DNA from: Planctomycetaceae bacterium
GTDB taxonomy: Bacteria > Planctomycetota > Planctomycetia > Pirellulales > Pirellulaceae
Direction of reading: 5' to 3'
NCBI GenBank assembly: GCA_007129635.1
Contig: SKVE01000514.1
Coordinates: 1 to 5,797 of the forward strand
DNA: 5,797 nucleotides
Shown: positions 1-5,645 of the stretch, in pieces
Layout of the letters: every line of letters begins with the position of its first letter
Position numbering within the stretch: the first letter of the stretch is position 1
Program-made: the position numbers and the translations under genes
Notes under the pieces: generated by a model
What the model was told of the DNA's origin: nothing
Seen by the model: the letters and a program-made list of their open reading frames with translations, nothing else
Database searches by the model: none

Positions 1-5
1 AACCT

Positions 6-50
6 GGGGACACTCAACTTCATGGGGAAACTTGGGGACACTCAACTTCA
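6..50. repeat. Direct repeat pair, GGGGACACTCAACTTCA
   Basis: A perfect 17-nt repeat occurs at 6-22 and 34-50, 28 bp apart. A shortened copy, GGGGAAACTT, sits between them at 24-33. The spacing and the partial middle copy suggest decayed tandem units. Confidence 0.8.
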
Positions 51-182
51 AACCACCCTGGCGAGTAATAAAAAGATGCACTGTTGGGGTAGGCTAGTCA
101 ACTGTAGTGGTCTTCCAGCAGCGTGTTCGGCACAGCCCCCACAGAAACCCGTACATCCGGGCTGGTCGGATTCGCGAGAATA

Positions 183-197
183 TAGTTGAGTGCCCCC
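183..197. repeat. Degenerate inverted copy of the GGGGAC-type repeat
   Basis: TAGTTGAGTGCCCCC matches the reverse complement of the left-hand repeat (AAGTTGAGTGTCCCC) at 13 of 15 positions. It lies inside the segment framed by the exact copies. Confidence 0.55.
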
Positions 198-269
198 CTT
201 TTACTCCCCTTATACTTGCGCGGTACTTTTGGGCTATGATAAAATACTCTATTGTAGTTGAATGAGAAA

Positions 270-308
270 AAGTTGAGTGTCCCCGTTGAATTTGTCCCCG
301 TTGAATTT
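270..308. repeat. Inverted repeat copy followed by two tandem 15-nt units
   Basis: AAGTTGAGTGTCCCC at 270-284 is the exact reverse complement of the repeats at 6-20 and 34-48. It overlaps two perfect tandem copies of GTCCCCGTTGAATTT at 279-293 and 294-308. The tandem unit shares the GTCCCC box but has a different tail (GTTGAATTT), so two versions of one repeat family meet here. Confidence 0.75.
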
Positions 309-325
309 GACCTTGGACGGCTGTT

Positions 326-452
326 CGGTCCGGGAGCGTGGTACTCGTTCAGAGTGGGGCGTGTTTTGGGTGCCGCAAACTGTGGAGTGCAACCGCGTTG
401 CGGTTGGCGGACCGCGAACACCACCGTGGCGGTCCGGCGATCCGGAGCGTGG
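326..452. repeat. Duplicated CGGTCCGG / GAGCGTGG motif, one copy with a 7-bp insertion
   Basis: CGGTCCGGGAGCGTGG at 326-341 reappears at 430-452 as CGGTCCGG, seven extra bases (CGATCCG), then GAGCGTGG. The inserted bases look like a local copy of the neighbouring TCCGG. Similar sequence continues just past both copies (ACT, then GTTC or GATTC). No coding reading frame of family-like character covers this stretch. Confidence 0.55.
390..446 (+). other. Cluster of three hairpins upstream of pfp
   Basis: Hairpin 1 has stem CAACCGC (390-396) with GCGGTTG (400-406) and a 3-nt loop. Hairpin 2 has stem CGGACCGC (408-415) with GCGGTCCG (429-436) and a 13-nt loop. Hairpin 3 has stem TCCGG (433-437) with CCGGA (442-446). 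Hairpins 2 and 3 share bases 433-436, so they exclude each other. No U-run follows, so these are not standard intrinsic terminators. If the pfp promoter at 455-482 is right, the cluster lies upstream of transcription start and acts, if at all, at the DNA level or on a transcript from further upstream. Confidence 0.45.
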
Positions 453-454
453 AC

Positions 455-482
455 TTGATTCCAGCACCCCAGCGGTTAAAAT
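455..482 (+). promoter_or_regulatory. Likely sigma70-type promoter of pfp
   Basis: TTGATT (455-460, 4 of 6 to consensus) is followed after 16 bp by TAAAAT (477-482, 5 of 6). Transcription would start near 489, giving a leader of about 48 nt before the ATG at 537. The position fits, but the -35 is moderate and no experiment supports it. Confidence 0.4.
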
Positions 483-524
483 CAGGCCGCATACAACAAA
501 AAGGTGACTTCGTCCTGCACTAGG

Positions 525-532
525 AAAGGTGA
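525..532 (+). promoter_or_regulatory. Ribosome binding site of pfp
   Basis: AAAGGTGA ends four bases before ATG 537. This decides the start in favour of 537 over the in-frame GTG at 504, which would add 11 residues that do not resemble the family. Confidence 0.7.
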
Positions 533-536
533 AAAT

Positions 537-1733
537 ATGACCAACGCAATCGTCAGCCAGTCTGGTGGCCCCACGGGGGTCATCAATGCCTCGCTGGTAG
601 GTGTTATTGAACAGGTTCACAAGCACGAACAGATCACCAACCTGTACGGTGCCGTGCATGCGGTGGCGGGGATCGTGAAGGAGGCTTTCGTCGACTTGAA
701 GAAGGTCTCCTCGGAGACTTTGGAACTGGTTGCCACTTCGCCGTCGTCCGCTTTGGGTTCCAGCCGCGATAAGCCCGATGCGGCCTATTGCGAAAAGATC
801 CTGGGAGTGTTCAAGAAGCAAGATATTCGCTACTTCTACTACATCGGCGGCAACGATTCGGCGAACACGTGTCACATCATCAACGAGATGGCTCAGCAAA
901 GCGGCTACGAACTGGCGGCTTTCCACATCCCCAAGACGGTGGACAATGACCTGCTTGTCACCGATCATTGCCCCGGTTACGGAACGGCAGGCAAGTTTGT
1001 GGCCTGCGCCCTGATGGGCGACGACCTGGATAACCGAGCGTTGCCGGGGGTCAAGATCGACATCATCATGGGCCGCCACGCGGGTTTTCTGACCGGTGCG
1101 GCCGCCTTGGGGAAGCAGCGACAGGACGATGGGCCACATCTGATCTATGTGCCCGAACGGCCGGTCACGATGGATCAATTCCTGGCCGATGTCGAGGCGG
1201 CATACAAGCAGTATGGTCGTTGCGTGGTGGCCGCCAGCGAGGGCATCTGCGATACGGATCATGTGACCTGGGCAGAGAAGCTGGCCGAGACGGTGGAACG
1301 GGACTCGCACAATAACGTGCAGTTGTCGGGAACCGGTGCACTGGCCGATTTCCTGGCCGCCCAGGTGAAGACTAAGCTGGGCATCAAACGCGTGCGAGCC
1401 GATACGTTCGGCTACCTGCAACGCAGCTTTGCTGGTCTGCAATCGCCCGTCGATGTCCTGGAGGCTCGCGAGTGCGGTCGACTGGCGGTCCAGTGGTCGA
1501 TGAGCGAAACAAGCGGTTCGGTGGCCATCCGTCGCCTGGGCGACGGTGCTGATTACGCGGCTGATTATTTCCGCACCGAACTGAAGAATGTGGCGGAAAA
1601 GACGAAATCGGTTCCGGACGAGTACATCAACGCTCAGGGGAACGGGATGACTCAGGCGTTCATCGATTATGCCATGCCGCTGGTGGGCGAGTTGCCGAAG
1701 ACCGAGTATCTAGGGCGTTTTCCGAAAATTTGA
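537..1733 (+). CDS. pfp: Pyrophosphate-dependent 6-phosphofructokinase
   Basis: The 398-residue protein phosphorylates fructose 6-phosphate to fructose 1,6-bisphosphate in the cytoplasm, probably with pyrophosphate as donor, which makes the step reversible. The N-terminal loop SGGPTGVINAS (residues 9-19) is the nucleotide/PPi-binding start of the PFK fold. GGNDS (104-108) follows; Asp107 stands where ATP enzymes have Gly, a PPi-type feature. PKTVDND (132-138) has the Lys (133) typical of PPi enzymes, where ATP enzymes have Gly. MGRHAG (178-183) is the sugar-phosphate-binding motif, and FGYLQRS (291-297) lies in the C-terminal half. Length is normal for the roughly 400-residue PPi-PFK group. 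Oddity: the first Asp of the usual GGDD is Asn106. The next gene starts 161 bp downstream behind its own promoter, so this is probably a single-gene unit. Family assignment is secure; phosphate-donor choice is inferred from motifs. Confidence 0.93.
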   Translation: MTNAIVSQSGGPTGVINASLVGVIEQVHKHEQITNLYGAVHAVAGIVKEAFVDLKKVSSETLELVATSPSSALGSSRDKPDAAYCEKILGVFKKQDIRYFYYIGGNDSANTCHIINEMAQQSGYELAAFHIPKTVDNDLLVTDHCPGYGTAGKFVACALMGDDLDNRALPGVKIDIIMGRHAGFLTGAAALGKQRQDDGPHLIYVPERPVTMDQFLADVEAAYKQYGRCVVAASEGICDTDHVTWAEKLAETVERDSHNNVQLSGTGALADFLAAQVKTKLGIKRVRADTFGYLQRSFAGLQSPVDVLEARECGRLAVQWSMSETSGSVAIRRLGDGADYAADYFRTELKNVAEKTKSVPDEYINAQGNGMTQAFIDYAMPLVGELPKTEYLGRFPKI

Positions 1734-1760
1734 TCGACGCAGGCCAGTTCGCCAAGATGC

Positions 1761-1789
1761 TTGACAACCGTCGCGGACCGGGGCACAAT
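1761..1789 (+). promoter_or_regulatory. Likely sigma70-type promoter of the Gfo/Idh-RidA operon
   Basis: A perfect TTGACA (1761-1766) is followed after exactly 17 bp by CACAAT (1784-1789, 4 of 6 to TATAAT). Transcription would start near 1796, leaving a leader of about 100 nt before ATG 1895. It sits in the only intergenic gap before the operon. Confidence 0.55.
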
Positions 1790-1804
1790 CAGGGTGAGCG
1801 ACGG
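1768..1804. promoter_or_regulatory. Inverted repeat flanking the -10, possible operator
   Basis: CCGTCGC (1768-1774) and GCGACGG (1798-1804) are perfect 7-bp inverted arms separated by 23 bp. They lie on either side of the predicted -10 and start site. This is a plausible place for a repressor to bind, but arms this short can arise by chance. Confidence 0.3.
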
Positions 1805-1854
1805 ACGCGTGTGCAGCACCATCGGCACGATCATCCCCATCAGCACGACGCGTC
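1804..1854 (+). promoter_or_regulatory. Structured 5' leader: 11-bp stem with one bulged G
   Basis: GACGCGTGTGC (1804-1814) pairs with GCAC-G-ACGCGTC (1843-1854), giving 11 base pairs with a single bulged G at 1847. Inside the loop, ATCG (1821-1824) pairs with CGAT (1828-1831). The stem would be transcribed from the predicted start near 1796 and ends about 30 nt before the ribosome binding site. No U-run follows, so it is not a plain terminator. It matches no riboswitch class that I recognise. Confidence 0.45.
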
Positions 1855-1884
1855 GGATTGCTCGTTCCACGCCAGGAGAACAAC

Positions 1885-1890
1885 GGAGAG
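1885..1890 (+). promoter_or_regulatory. Ribosome binding site of the Gfo/Idh gene
   Basis: GGAGAG lies four bases before ATG 1895. This start places the twin-arginine signal at residues 8-13. The reading frame is open further upstream to TTG 1730, but that part translates to His/Arg-rich sequence without family features. Confidence 0.65.
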
Positions 1891-1894
1891 TTGC

Positions 1895-3325
1895 ATGTCA
1901 GCCCACGACCCCATCTCGCGACGTCACCTTTTGGGCCAGGCGATCGGGGCGGCCGCGGCGGTATCGCTGTCAGGCTGTCCGGGTCCCGCACTGCCGCCCG
2001 TAACACCACCGGTGCCGAAGCCCCAAGTGCAGAAACCGGCGGTCAGCCCCAACGACGAGATCGGGGTGGGGATCATCGGCTGTGGGCGGCGCAATGGCCA
2101 GTTGGTCATCGGCAAAGGCGGCCAGGGCAAGCCGCCGGACCACGCTCGCATCGTGGCCGTGGCCGACGTCAACATGTTTCGCGCGCAGCAATGGGCGCGG
2201 AATTACCGTGCCAAGGCCTACCAGGATTACCGGGCGTTGCTGGATGATAAGAACGTCGACGTGGTGATCTATGCCACCCCCGAGCACTGGCATTACCTGC
2301 CCTGCATCCATGCGTGCCAGGCGGGCAAGCACATGTACGGCGAACAACCGCTGGGACACACGATCCTGGAAGGACGACGGATGATCCAAGCCGTTCGCAA
2401 GTACCAGCGTGTCTTCCAGACCGGCGAGCAGCAGCGGTCGCACCCGGCGGCACGCAAGGCGGTCGAACTGATCCGCAATGGTCGCATCGGCAAGATCGAG
2501 AGGATCATCGGCTATAATTACCCCAGCCCGTACGAGTGCAACTTCCAGGCGCAACCCATCCCCGCCGGTCTGGACTGGGACACATGGTGCGGTCCCAACC
2601 CGGTCGTGCCCTACCATACCGACTTGTATTTGCCTCGAGTTCCCTACGATCGTGAGCCGCCGTACTACACGCCGTCCGCCGAGCAATACGCTGTCGGGCC
2701 AGGCTGGATGTCGTTCCGGCCGTACTCGGGCGGCGAACTGCTGAATTGGGGCTGCCACGGCTTGAGCATGGTGCATTGGGTGCTGGATATGGATCACAGC
2801 GGCCCGGTCGAAATCTGGGTCGAACCGGAAGAAAAGCTACCCGAAATCGTGTACGACGTGCCGGACGGACGCGATCGAGGCGATGCGGCGTGCGCTCATC
2901 CGATCATCCACTACCGCTATGCCAACGACGTGGTATTGTCGTTGACCTCGATCGATCCGCGAGTTGGTGGGGGGGCCACGTTCATCGGCGAGAAAGGGCG
3001 GATCACGATCCTTCGGGACGGCTACGAGTGCGACCCGGTCGGACTGGACGAAGACCCGTTGCCGCCCGACGCCCAGCGGGCGTACGAGAGCGACAATCAC
3101 ATGGAGAACTTCTTCGAATGTGTCGTGTCGGGCAACGACCCCATCATGTCGGTCGAAGCCGGGCACAGCGTGGCGGCGCTCTGCCATCTGGGCAATATCG
3201 CTCGCTGGCTGGGCCGCCGACTGAACTGGGACCCTGAAAAGGAGATCTTCCCGGGCGACGAAGAAGCCAATCAGTACTTGGATGTGCCCAAACGCAAACC
3301 GTATGAACTTCCGACCGAAGTGTAG
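1895..3325 (+). CDS. Gfo/Idh/MocA-family protein, Tat-exported lipoprotein, altered active site
   Basis: This 476-residue protein has a twin-arginine motif SRRHLLG (8-14), an Ala-rich core and a lipobox LSGC with Cys28, then a Pro-rich linker (29-48). That predicts Tat export and lipid anchoring. The NAD(P)-binding Rossmann domain starts at VGIIGCG (58-64). The second domain includes GLDWDTWCGP (225-234) and GGELLNWGCHG (279-289). The tail at 401-476 (FFECV, CHLGNIARWLG, WDPEKE) resembles planctomycete members of the family. The usual EKP motif reads EQP (150-152, Gln151), and the Asp four residues before the catalytic His is Asn284; His288 is kept. Family members oxidise or reduce sugars and cyclitols, and some (such as GH109) use NAD+ in glycosidase reactions, so the name 'oxidoreductase' is not safe here. 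It is the first gene of an operon with the triple-RidA gene. The substrate is unknown. Confidence 0.88.
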   Translation: MSAHDPISRRHLLGQAIGAAAAVSLSGCPGPALPPVTPPVPKPQVQKPAVSPNDEIGVGIIGCGRRNGQLVIGKGGQGKPPDHARIVAVADVNMFRAQQWARNYRAKAYQDYRALLDDKNVDVVIYATPEHWHYLPCIHACQAGKHMYGEQPLGHTILEGRRMIQAVRKYQRVFQTGEQQRSHPAARKAVELIRNGRIGKIERIIGYNYPSPYECNFQAQPIPAGLDWDTWCGPNPVVPYHTDLYLPRVPYDREPPYYTPSAEQYAVGPGWMSFRPYSGGELLNWGCHGLSMVHWVLDMDHSGPVEIWVEPEEKLPEIVYDVPDGRDRGDAACAHPIIHYRYANDVVLSLTSIDPRVGGGATFIGEKGRITILRDGYECDPVGLDEDPLPPDAQRAYESDNHMENFFECVVSGNDPIMSVEAGHSVAALCHLGNIARWLGRRLNWDPEKEIFPGDEEANQYLDVPKRKPYELPTEV

Positions 3326-3336
3326 AAAGCCCCACC

Positions 3337-4602
3337 ATGATATGGCGAACGCTGAACGCCGCGCTTCTGGCTGCTCTTGCCCTCGGGCCGCTCTCGTCTT
3401 CGGCCGCAGAATCGGCTCTGGAATCGGCTGACGATCAACCGCGGGTGGGATCGATCGAATACGTGCCGATGGATGCCCCGCCCGGCATGGCCCAGGCCGT
3501 GATCGTTCAAGGTGCGCCGCTGGTCCATACTCGGCAAATCCTGCCGCTGGACTCGGCCGGCCAACTGGTCGGCGAAGACTCGTTGGACCAGCAGATCCAG
3601 CAGGTCCTGACCAATTTGACGTACGTCTTGCAGGACTGCGGATCGGGGTTGGATCAGTTGGTTCGGCTAAACATCTACGCGTTGGCGCCCTCGACGATCG
3701 ATCGAGTCCGCGAGTTGTTGAACGAGCAGCTTTCGCCTGCGGTGCGTCCGACGATCACCTTCGTCCTGACCCCGTTGCCGCTGCGCGGCGCGATGGTCGC
3801 CCTGGATGCGGTCGCCATGGGCGAAGATCGCGGCGATGCCGTGGTGTATCAACGCTGCGAGGCCGTCGCGGGGCACGATCGGGATGCGGATGCGGCCGTT
3901 TTGCCGCCGGGCGGCGTGGCCTATCTGTCCGGGTTGCCCGAGGATGGCGGGCTGACGGAATCCGCCGTCGTTCGGTGCATGACCCGCCTGATGGGCACGC
4001 TCGAGCATCTGCAATTGGCGCCCGAGCATGTCGTGCATATCAAAGTCTTTCTTCGCCCCGTCACCTCGGCGGATCAGGTCCTGCGCCAGATCCGGGACTT
4101 CTTCCCCGACCAGATGACGCCGCCCGTCGTCTTTGTGGAATGGTTGGCCTCGGTACCGATCGAGATCGAAATGATCGCTCAATTGCCACGGGACGACGAC
4201 ACCGACGACGATCAGACGAAGGCGCTGTTGGAATACTTCAACCCACCCGACGTCTGGCCGTCGGCCATCTTTAGCCGAGTCGCTTTGGTGCGAACCGACC
4301 GGCAGATTTATATCGGCAGCCAGTTTGCCCGCGAGCCCAGTCGCGGGCAGCCGCAGGCGATCGTTATCTTCGAGCAGTTGGAGGAGCTCCTTCAGCGGAC
4401 CGGCAGCGACATGCGCCACATGGCAAAGGGCACCTATTACGTCGCCGACCACGACGCCTCGCGCTGGATCGACAGGACTCGACCCACCGTCTTCGATCCC
4501 GAGCGTCCCCCCGCAGCTTCCAAGGCCATGGTACATGCCGTGGGTCTAGAAGGACGAACGATGACGGTGGACATGATCGCCGTCGAAAGCACAGACCGTT
4601 AG
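3337..4602 (+). CDS. Exported protein with three tandem RidA (YjgF/UK114) domains
   Basis: This is a 421-residue protein. Residues 1-24 form a Sec signal peptide (Arg4, hydrophobic core, likely cleavage after Ala23 or Ala24). Three RidA-like domains follow at about 36-162, 165-285 and 300-416, with an Asp-rich linker (286-292) before the third. Each ends in the family pattern before a hydrophobic-Ala strand: VALDAVA (154-160), IEIEMIA (275-281) and VDMIA (411-415). RidA proteins hydrolyse reactive imines and enamines and normally form trimers of about 130-residue subunits. The conserved Arg before the last strands is plausible as Arg137 in domain 1, absent in domain 2 (PPVVF, 262-266), and Lys396 in domain 3, so deaminase activity is uncertain. 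ATG lies 11 bp after the previous stop with only a weak purine stretch (AGAAAG), which suggests translational coupling. Confidence 0.85.
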   Translation: MIWRTLNAALLAALALGPLSSSAAESALESADDQPRVGSIEYVPMDAPPGMAQAVIVQGAPLVHTRQILPLDSAGQLVGEDSLDQQIQQVLTNLTYVLQDCGSGLDQLVRLNIYALAPSTIDRVRELLNEQLSPAVRPTITFVLTPLPLRGAMVALDAVAMGEDRGDAVVYQRCEAVAGHDRDADAAVLPPGGVAYLSGLPEDGGLTESAVVRCMTRLMGTLEHLQLAPEHVVHIKVFLRPVTSADQVLRQIRDFFPDQMTPPVVFVEWLASVPIEIEMIAQLPRDDDTDDDQTKALLEYFNPPDVWPSAIFSRVALVRTDRQIYIGSQFAREPSRGQPQAIVIFEQLEELLQRTGSDMRHMAKGTYYVADHDASRWIDRTRPTVFDPERPPAASKAMVHAVGLEGRTMTVDMIAVESTDR

Positions 4603-4654
4603 CCGCAACCGATTCCGCGTCACCGAGAAATCAAGGAAGACCCTGTCCGCCGTA

Positions 4655-5143
4655 TTATCTGCATGCGACCCGCGTCTGGTGATGTTCCAGAAGCAGGCCG
4701 ATCCCGGCGCGGAATGGCTGGAGCTGGCCATCCGGGAACCGTTCGCCTTCCGGAAACCAAACCAGATTCTGGTCGCGGGTGATGACGGCCGCACCGAACG
4801 CCAGTCTGGACATGACGCCCCGCTGCGGGTCGATCGGCACGACGTGGGTCAGTCTGCTGAGCAGCCGCATGAAAGCGTTGGCGAACATGGTTCCGGTCTA
4901 ACCGCCCCAGTAGGTCTGGCGGAGCCGCTGCCAGGGAGGTGCCGCGACGATGGCTGGTGCATCGAGATAGCTGGCGTGATTCGGTGCAATGACGATCGGG
5001 GCATCGGGCAGCCGATCCGCCCCCTCCACTCGCAGCCGAAAGATCTCGTCGACCGGCTCGTCCGCTGCCGATGCTTCACTGACTTCTGCCAGCAGGGCCG
5101 CCCGTCCTGGCCAAGCAGTCCCCGTTATTGACCAGATCAGCAT
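4655..5143 (-). pseudogene. Broken PlsC-type acyltransferase (in-frame TAG, C-terminus lost)
   Basis: Read from 5143 leftwards, the frame encodes motif I NHASYLD (His at 4976-4978, Asp at 4961-4963) and YWGG, then hits TAG at 4898-4900. The same frame continues at once with TGTMFANAFMRLLSRL, motif II-like VVPIDPQRG, and motif III FPEGERFPDG (FPEG at 4745-4756). It ends at TAA 4655-4657 just after LLEHHQ, before motif IV. Intact relatives acylate lysophospholipids at the membrane. They sometimes form the C-terminal part of larger acyl-CoA ligase fusions, which could explain the poor N-terminus and the TGA directly upstream at 5144-5146. Homology on both sides of the TAG with no frame change points to one point mutation. 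The TAG probably replaced a sense codon such as TGG (Trp). It is convergent with the RidA gene. Confidence 0.8.
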
Positions 5144-5146
5144 TCA

Positions 5147-5632
5147 GAGCGGTTCCGAACTCGTTTCGTGAGCATGTTCCGACTTCATGATGAAACCACG
5201 TTGATTGGTTGTCCCTCAGCGAAAGCTCGGATGTTTACCTTCGAGTCGCCCATTTTCGCTATCTTTTTCCACGAGTTGTTTCAATGCACACAACGTTGAC
5301 ATGCACACCCCGTGCCAAATGTGAGGGCAATGGGGGCAGGAGTCGTTTTTGGTCAACGATCAACCAAGCAGTGCGGCAAGATGGCATTCGTGTCCGACGC
5401 TTTGTCGTAGCGAGCGAACTGCAAAGGAAACGCTGGTGCACGAAGACCCGCAGTTCGTGTCGTCGGCTCGGGGCCTGGTTTTCCCAACGTTTTTTGACAG
5501 AGCGGAACGGCTCGCGAAACAAATTCCGAAAAAACAGTGGGCAACCGGCATGGGGGTTGCTCCCTATTTCAATTCAAACGATTCGCGGTGCCGTGGGTAC
5601 CGGACATGCGTTTTTGTTCCCCACTCAAGGCG
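5147..5632. other. Intergenic stretch without a recognisable gene
   Basis: About 490 bp between the acyltransferase remnant and the CBS-gene remnant. Open frames cross it on both strands, but their translations are Ser/Arg-rich, start at TTG or weak sites, and show no domain. Short imperfect inverted repeats occur (AACCA/TGGTT at 5194-5210, TTGGT/ACCAA near 5349-5367), too weak to call. The only site I would name is the sigma54-like box at 5546-5561. Confidence 0.5.
5546..5561 (+). promoter_or_regulatory. Candidate sigma54 (-24/-12) promoter
   Basis: CGGCATGGGGGTTGCT keeps the invariant GG-N10-GC spacing. It differs from the consensus TGGCACGRNNNTTGCW at two positions (first and sixth). It faces the CBS-gene remnant, whose ATG lies 84 bp past the end of the box. 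No activator binding site could be identified. Confidence 0.35.
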
Positions 5633-5640
5633 AGAGGTGA
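5633..5640 (+). promoter_or_regulatory. Ribosome binding site of the CBS-gene remnant
   Basis: AGAGGTGA lies five bases before ATG 5646. It is one of the best Shine-Dalgarno sequences in the window and supports this as the original start of a once-functional gene. Confidence 0.65.
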
Positions 5641-5645
5641 AGTCA

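Larger units (their letters stand above)
6..308. mobile_element. Candidate relic of a REP/REPIN- or MITE-like element built from GGGGAC boxes
   Basis: Two direct copies of GGGGACACTCAACTT lie at 6-20 and 34-48. One exact inverted copy lies at 270-284 and one degenerate inverted copy (13 of 15 matches) at 183-197. A related unit is repeated in tandem at 279-308. The outer copies point towards each other, so the segment has the plan of a small non-autonomous element with inverted ends. Short GGGGAC-type palindromic repeats are known near IS200/REP-associated tyrosine transposase genes in many environmental bacteria. No transposase domain is visible here, so mobility is an inference. The 5' end may lie outside the window. 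Confidence 0.4.

Noticed and set aside
216..245. Possible promoter TTGCGC-N18-TAAAAT
   Set aside because: The -35 is weak, the AT-rich -10 lies inside the repeat relic, and a better placed candidate exists at 455-482.
279..308. Tandem 15-nt units considered as a CRISPR array
   Set aside because: There are only two copies and no spacers, and the unit belongs to the GGGGAC repeat family.
98..424. Minus-strand open frame of 108 codons across the repeat region
   Set aside because: It runs through the GTCCCC tandem repeats and hairpins, has no recognisable family, and lacks a clear ribosome binding site. A transposase remnant could not be shown.
504..536. GTG start for pfp, 11 codons upstream
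   Set aside because: The extra residues are not family-like, and ATG 537 has a good ribosome binding site and places the SGG loop at the usual N-terminal position.
249..1442. Long minus-strand open frame of 397 codons opposite pfp
   Set aside because: It lies opposite the well-supported pfp gene, shows no domain, and reads as the antisense of GC-rich codons.
1667..1870. Small minus-strand gene in the gap between pfp and the operon
   Set aside because: It overlaps the end of pfp and covers the promoter and leader stem. Its hydrophobic stretch is not convincing and no family is recognised.
1970..2797. Minus-strand open frame of 275 codons opposite the Gfo/Idh gene
   Set aside because: It is the antisense of a strongly supported gene and has no domain.
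3667..4536. Minus-strand open frame of 289 codons opposite the RidA gene
   Set aside because: It is the antisense of a strongly supported gene and has no domain.
4679..5131. Plus-strand open frame of 150 codons over the acyltransferase remnant
   Set aside because: It is the antisense of the PlsC motifs on the minus strand and has no similarity of its own.
5209..5640. Plus-strand open frame of 143 codons in the right intergenic region
   Set aside because: It has a TTG start, a Ser/Arg-rich composition, no ribosome binding site and no domain.
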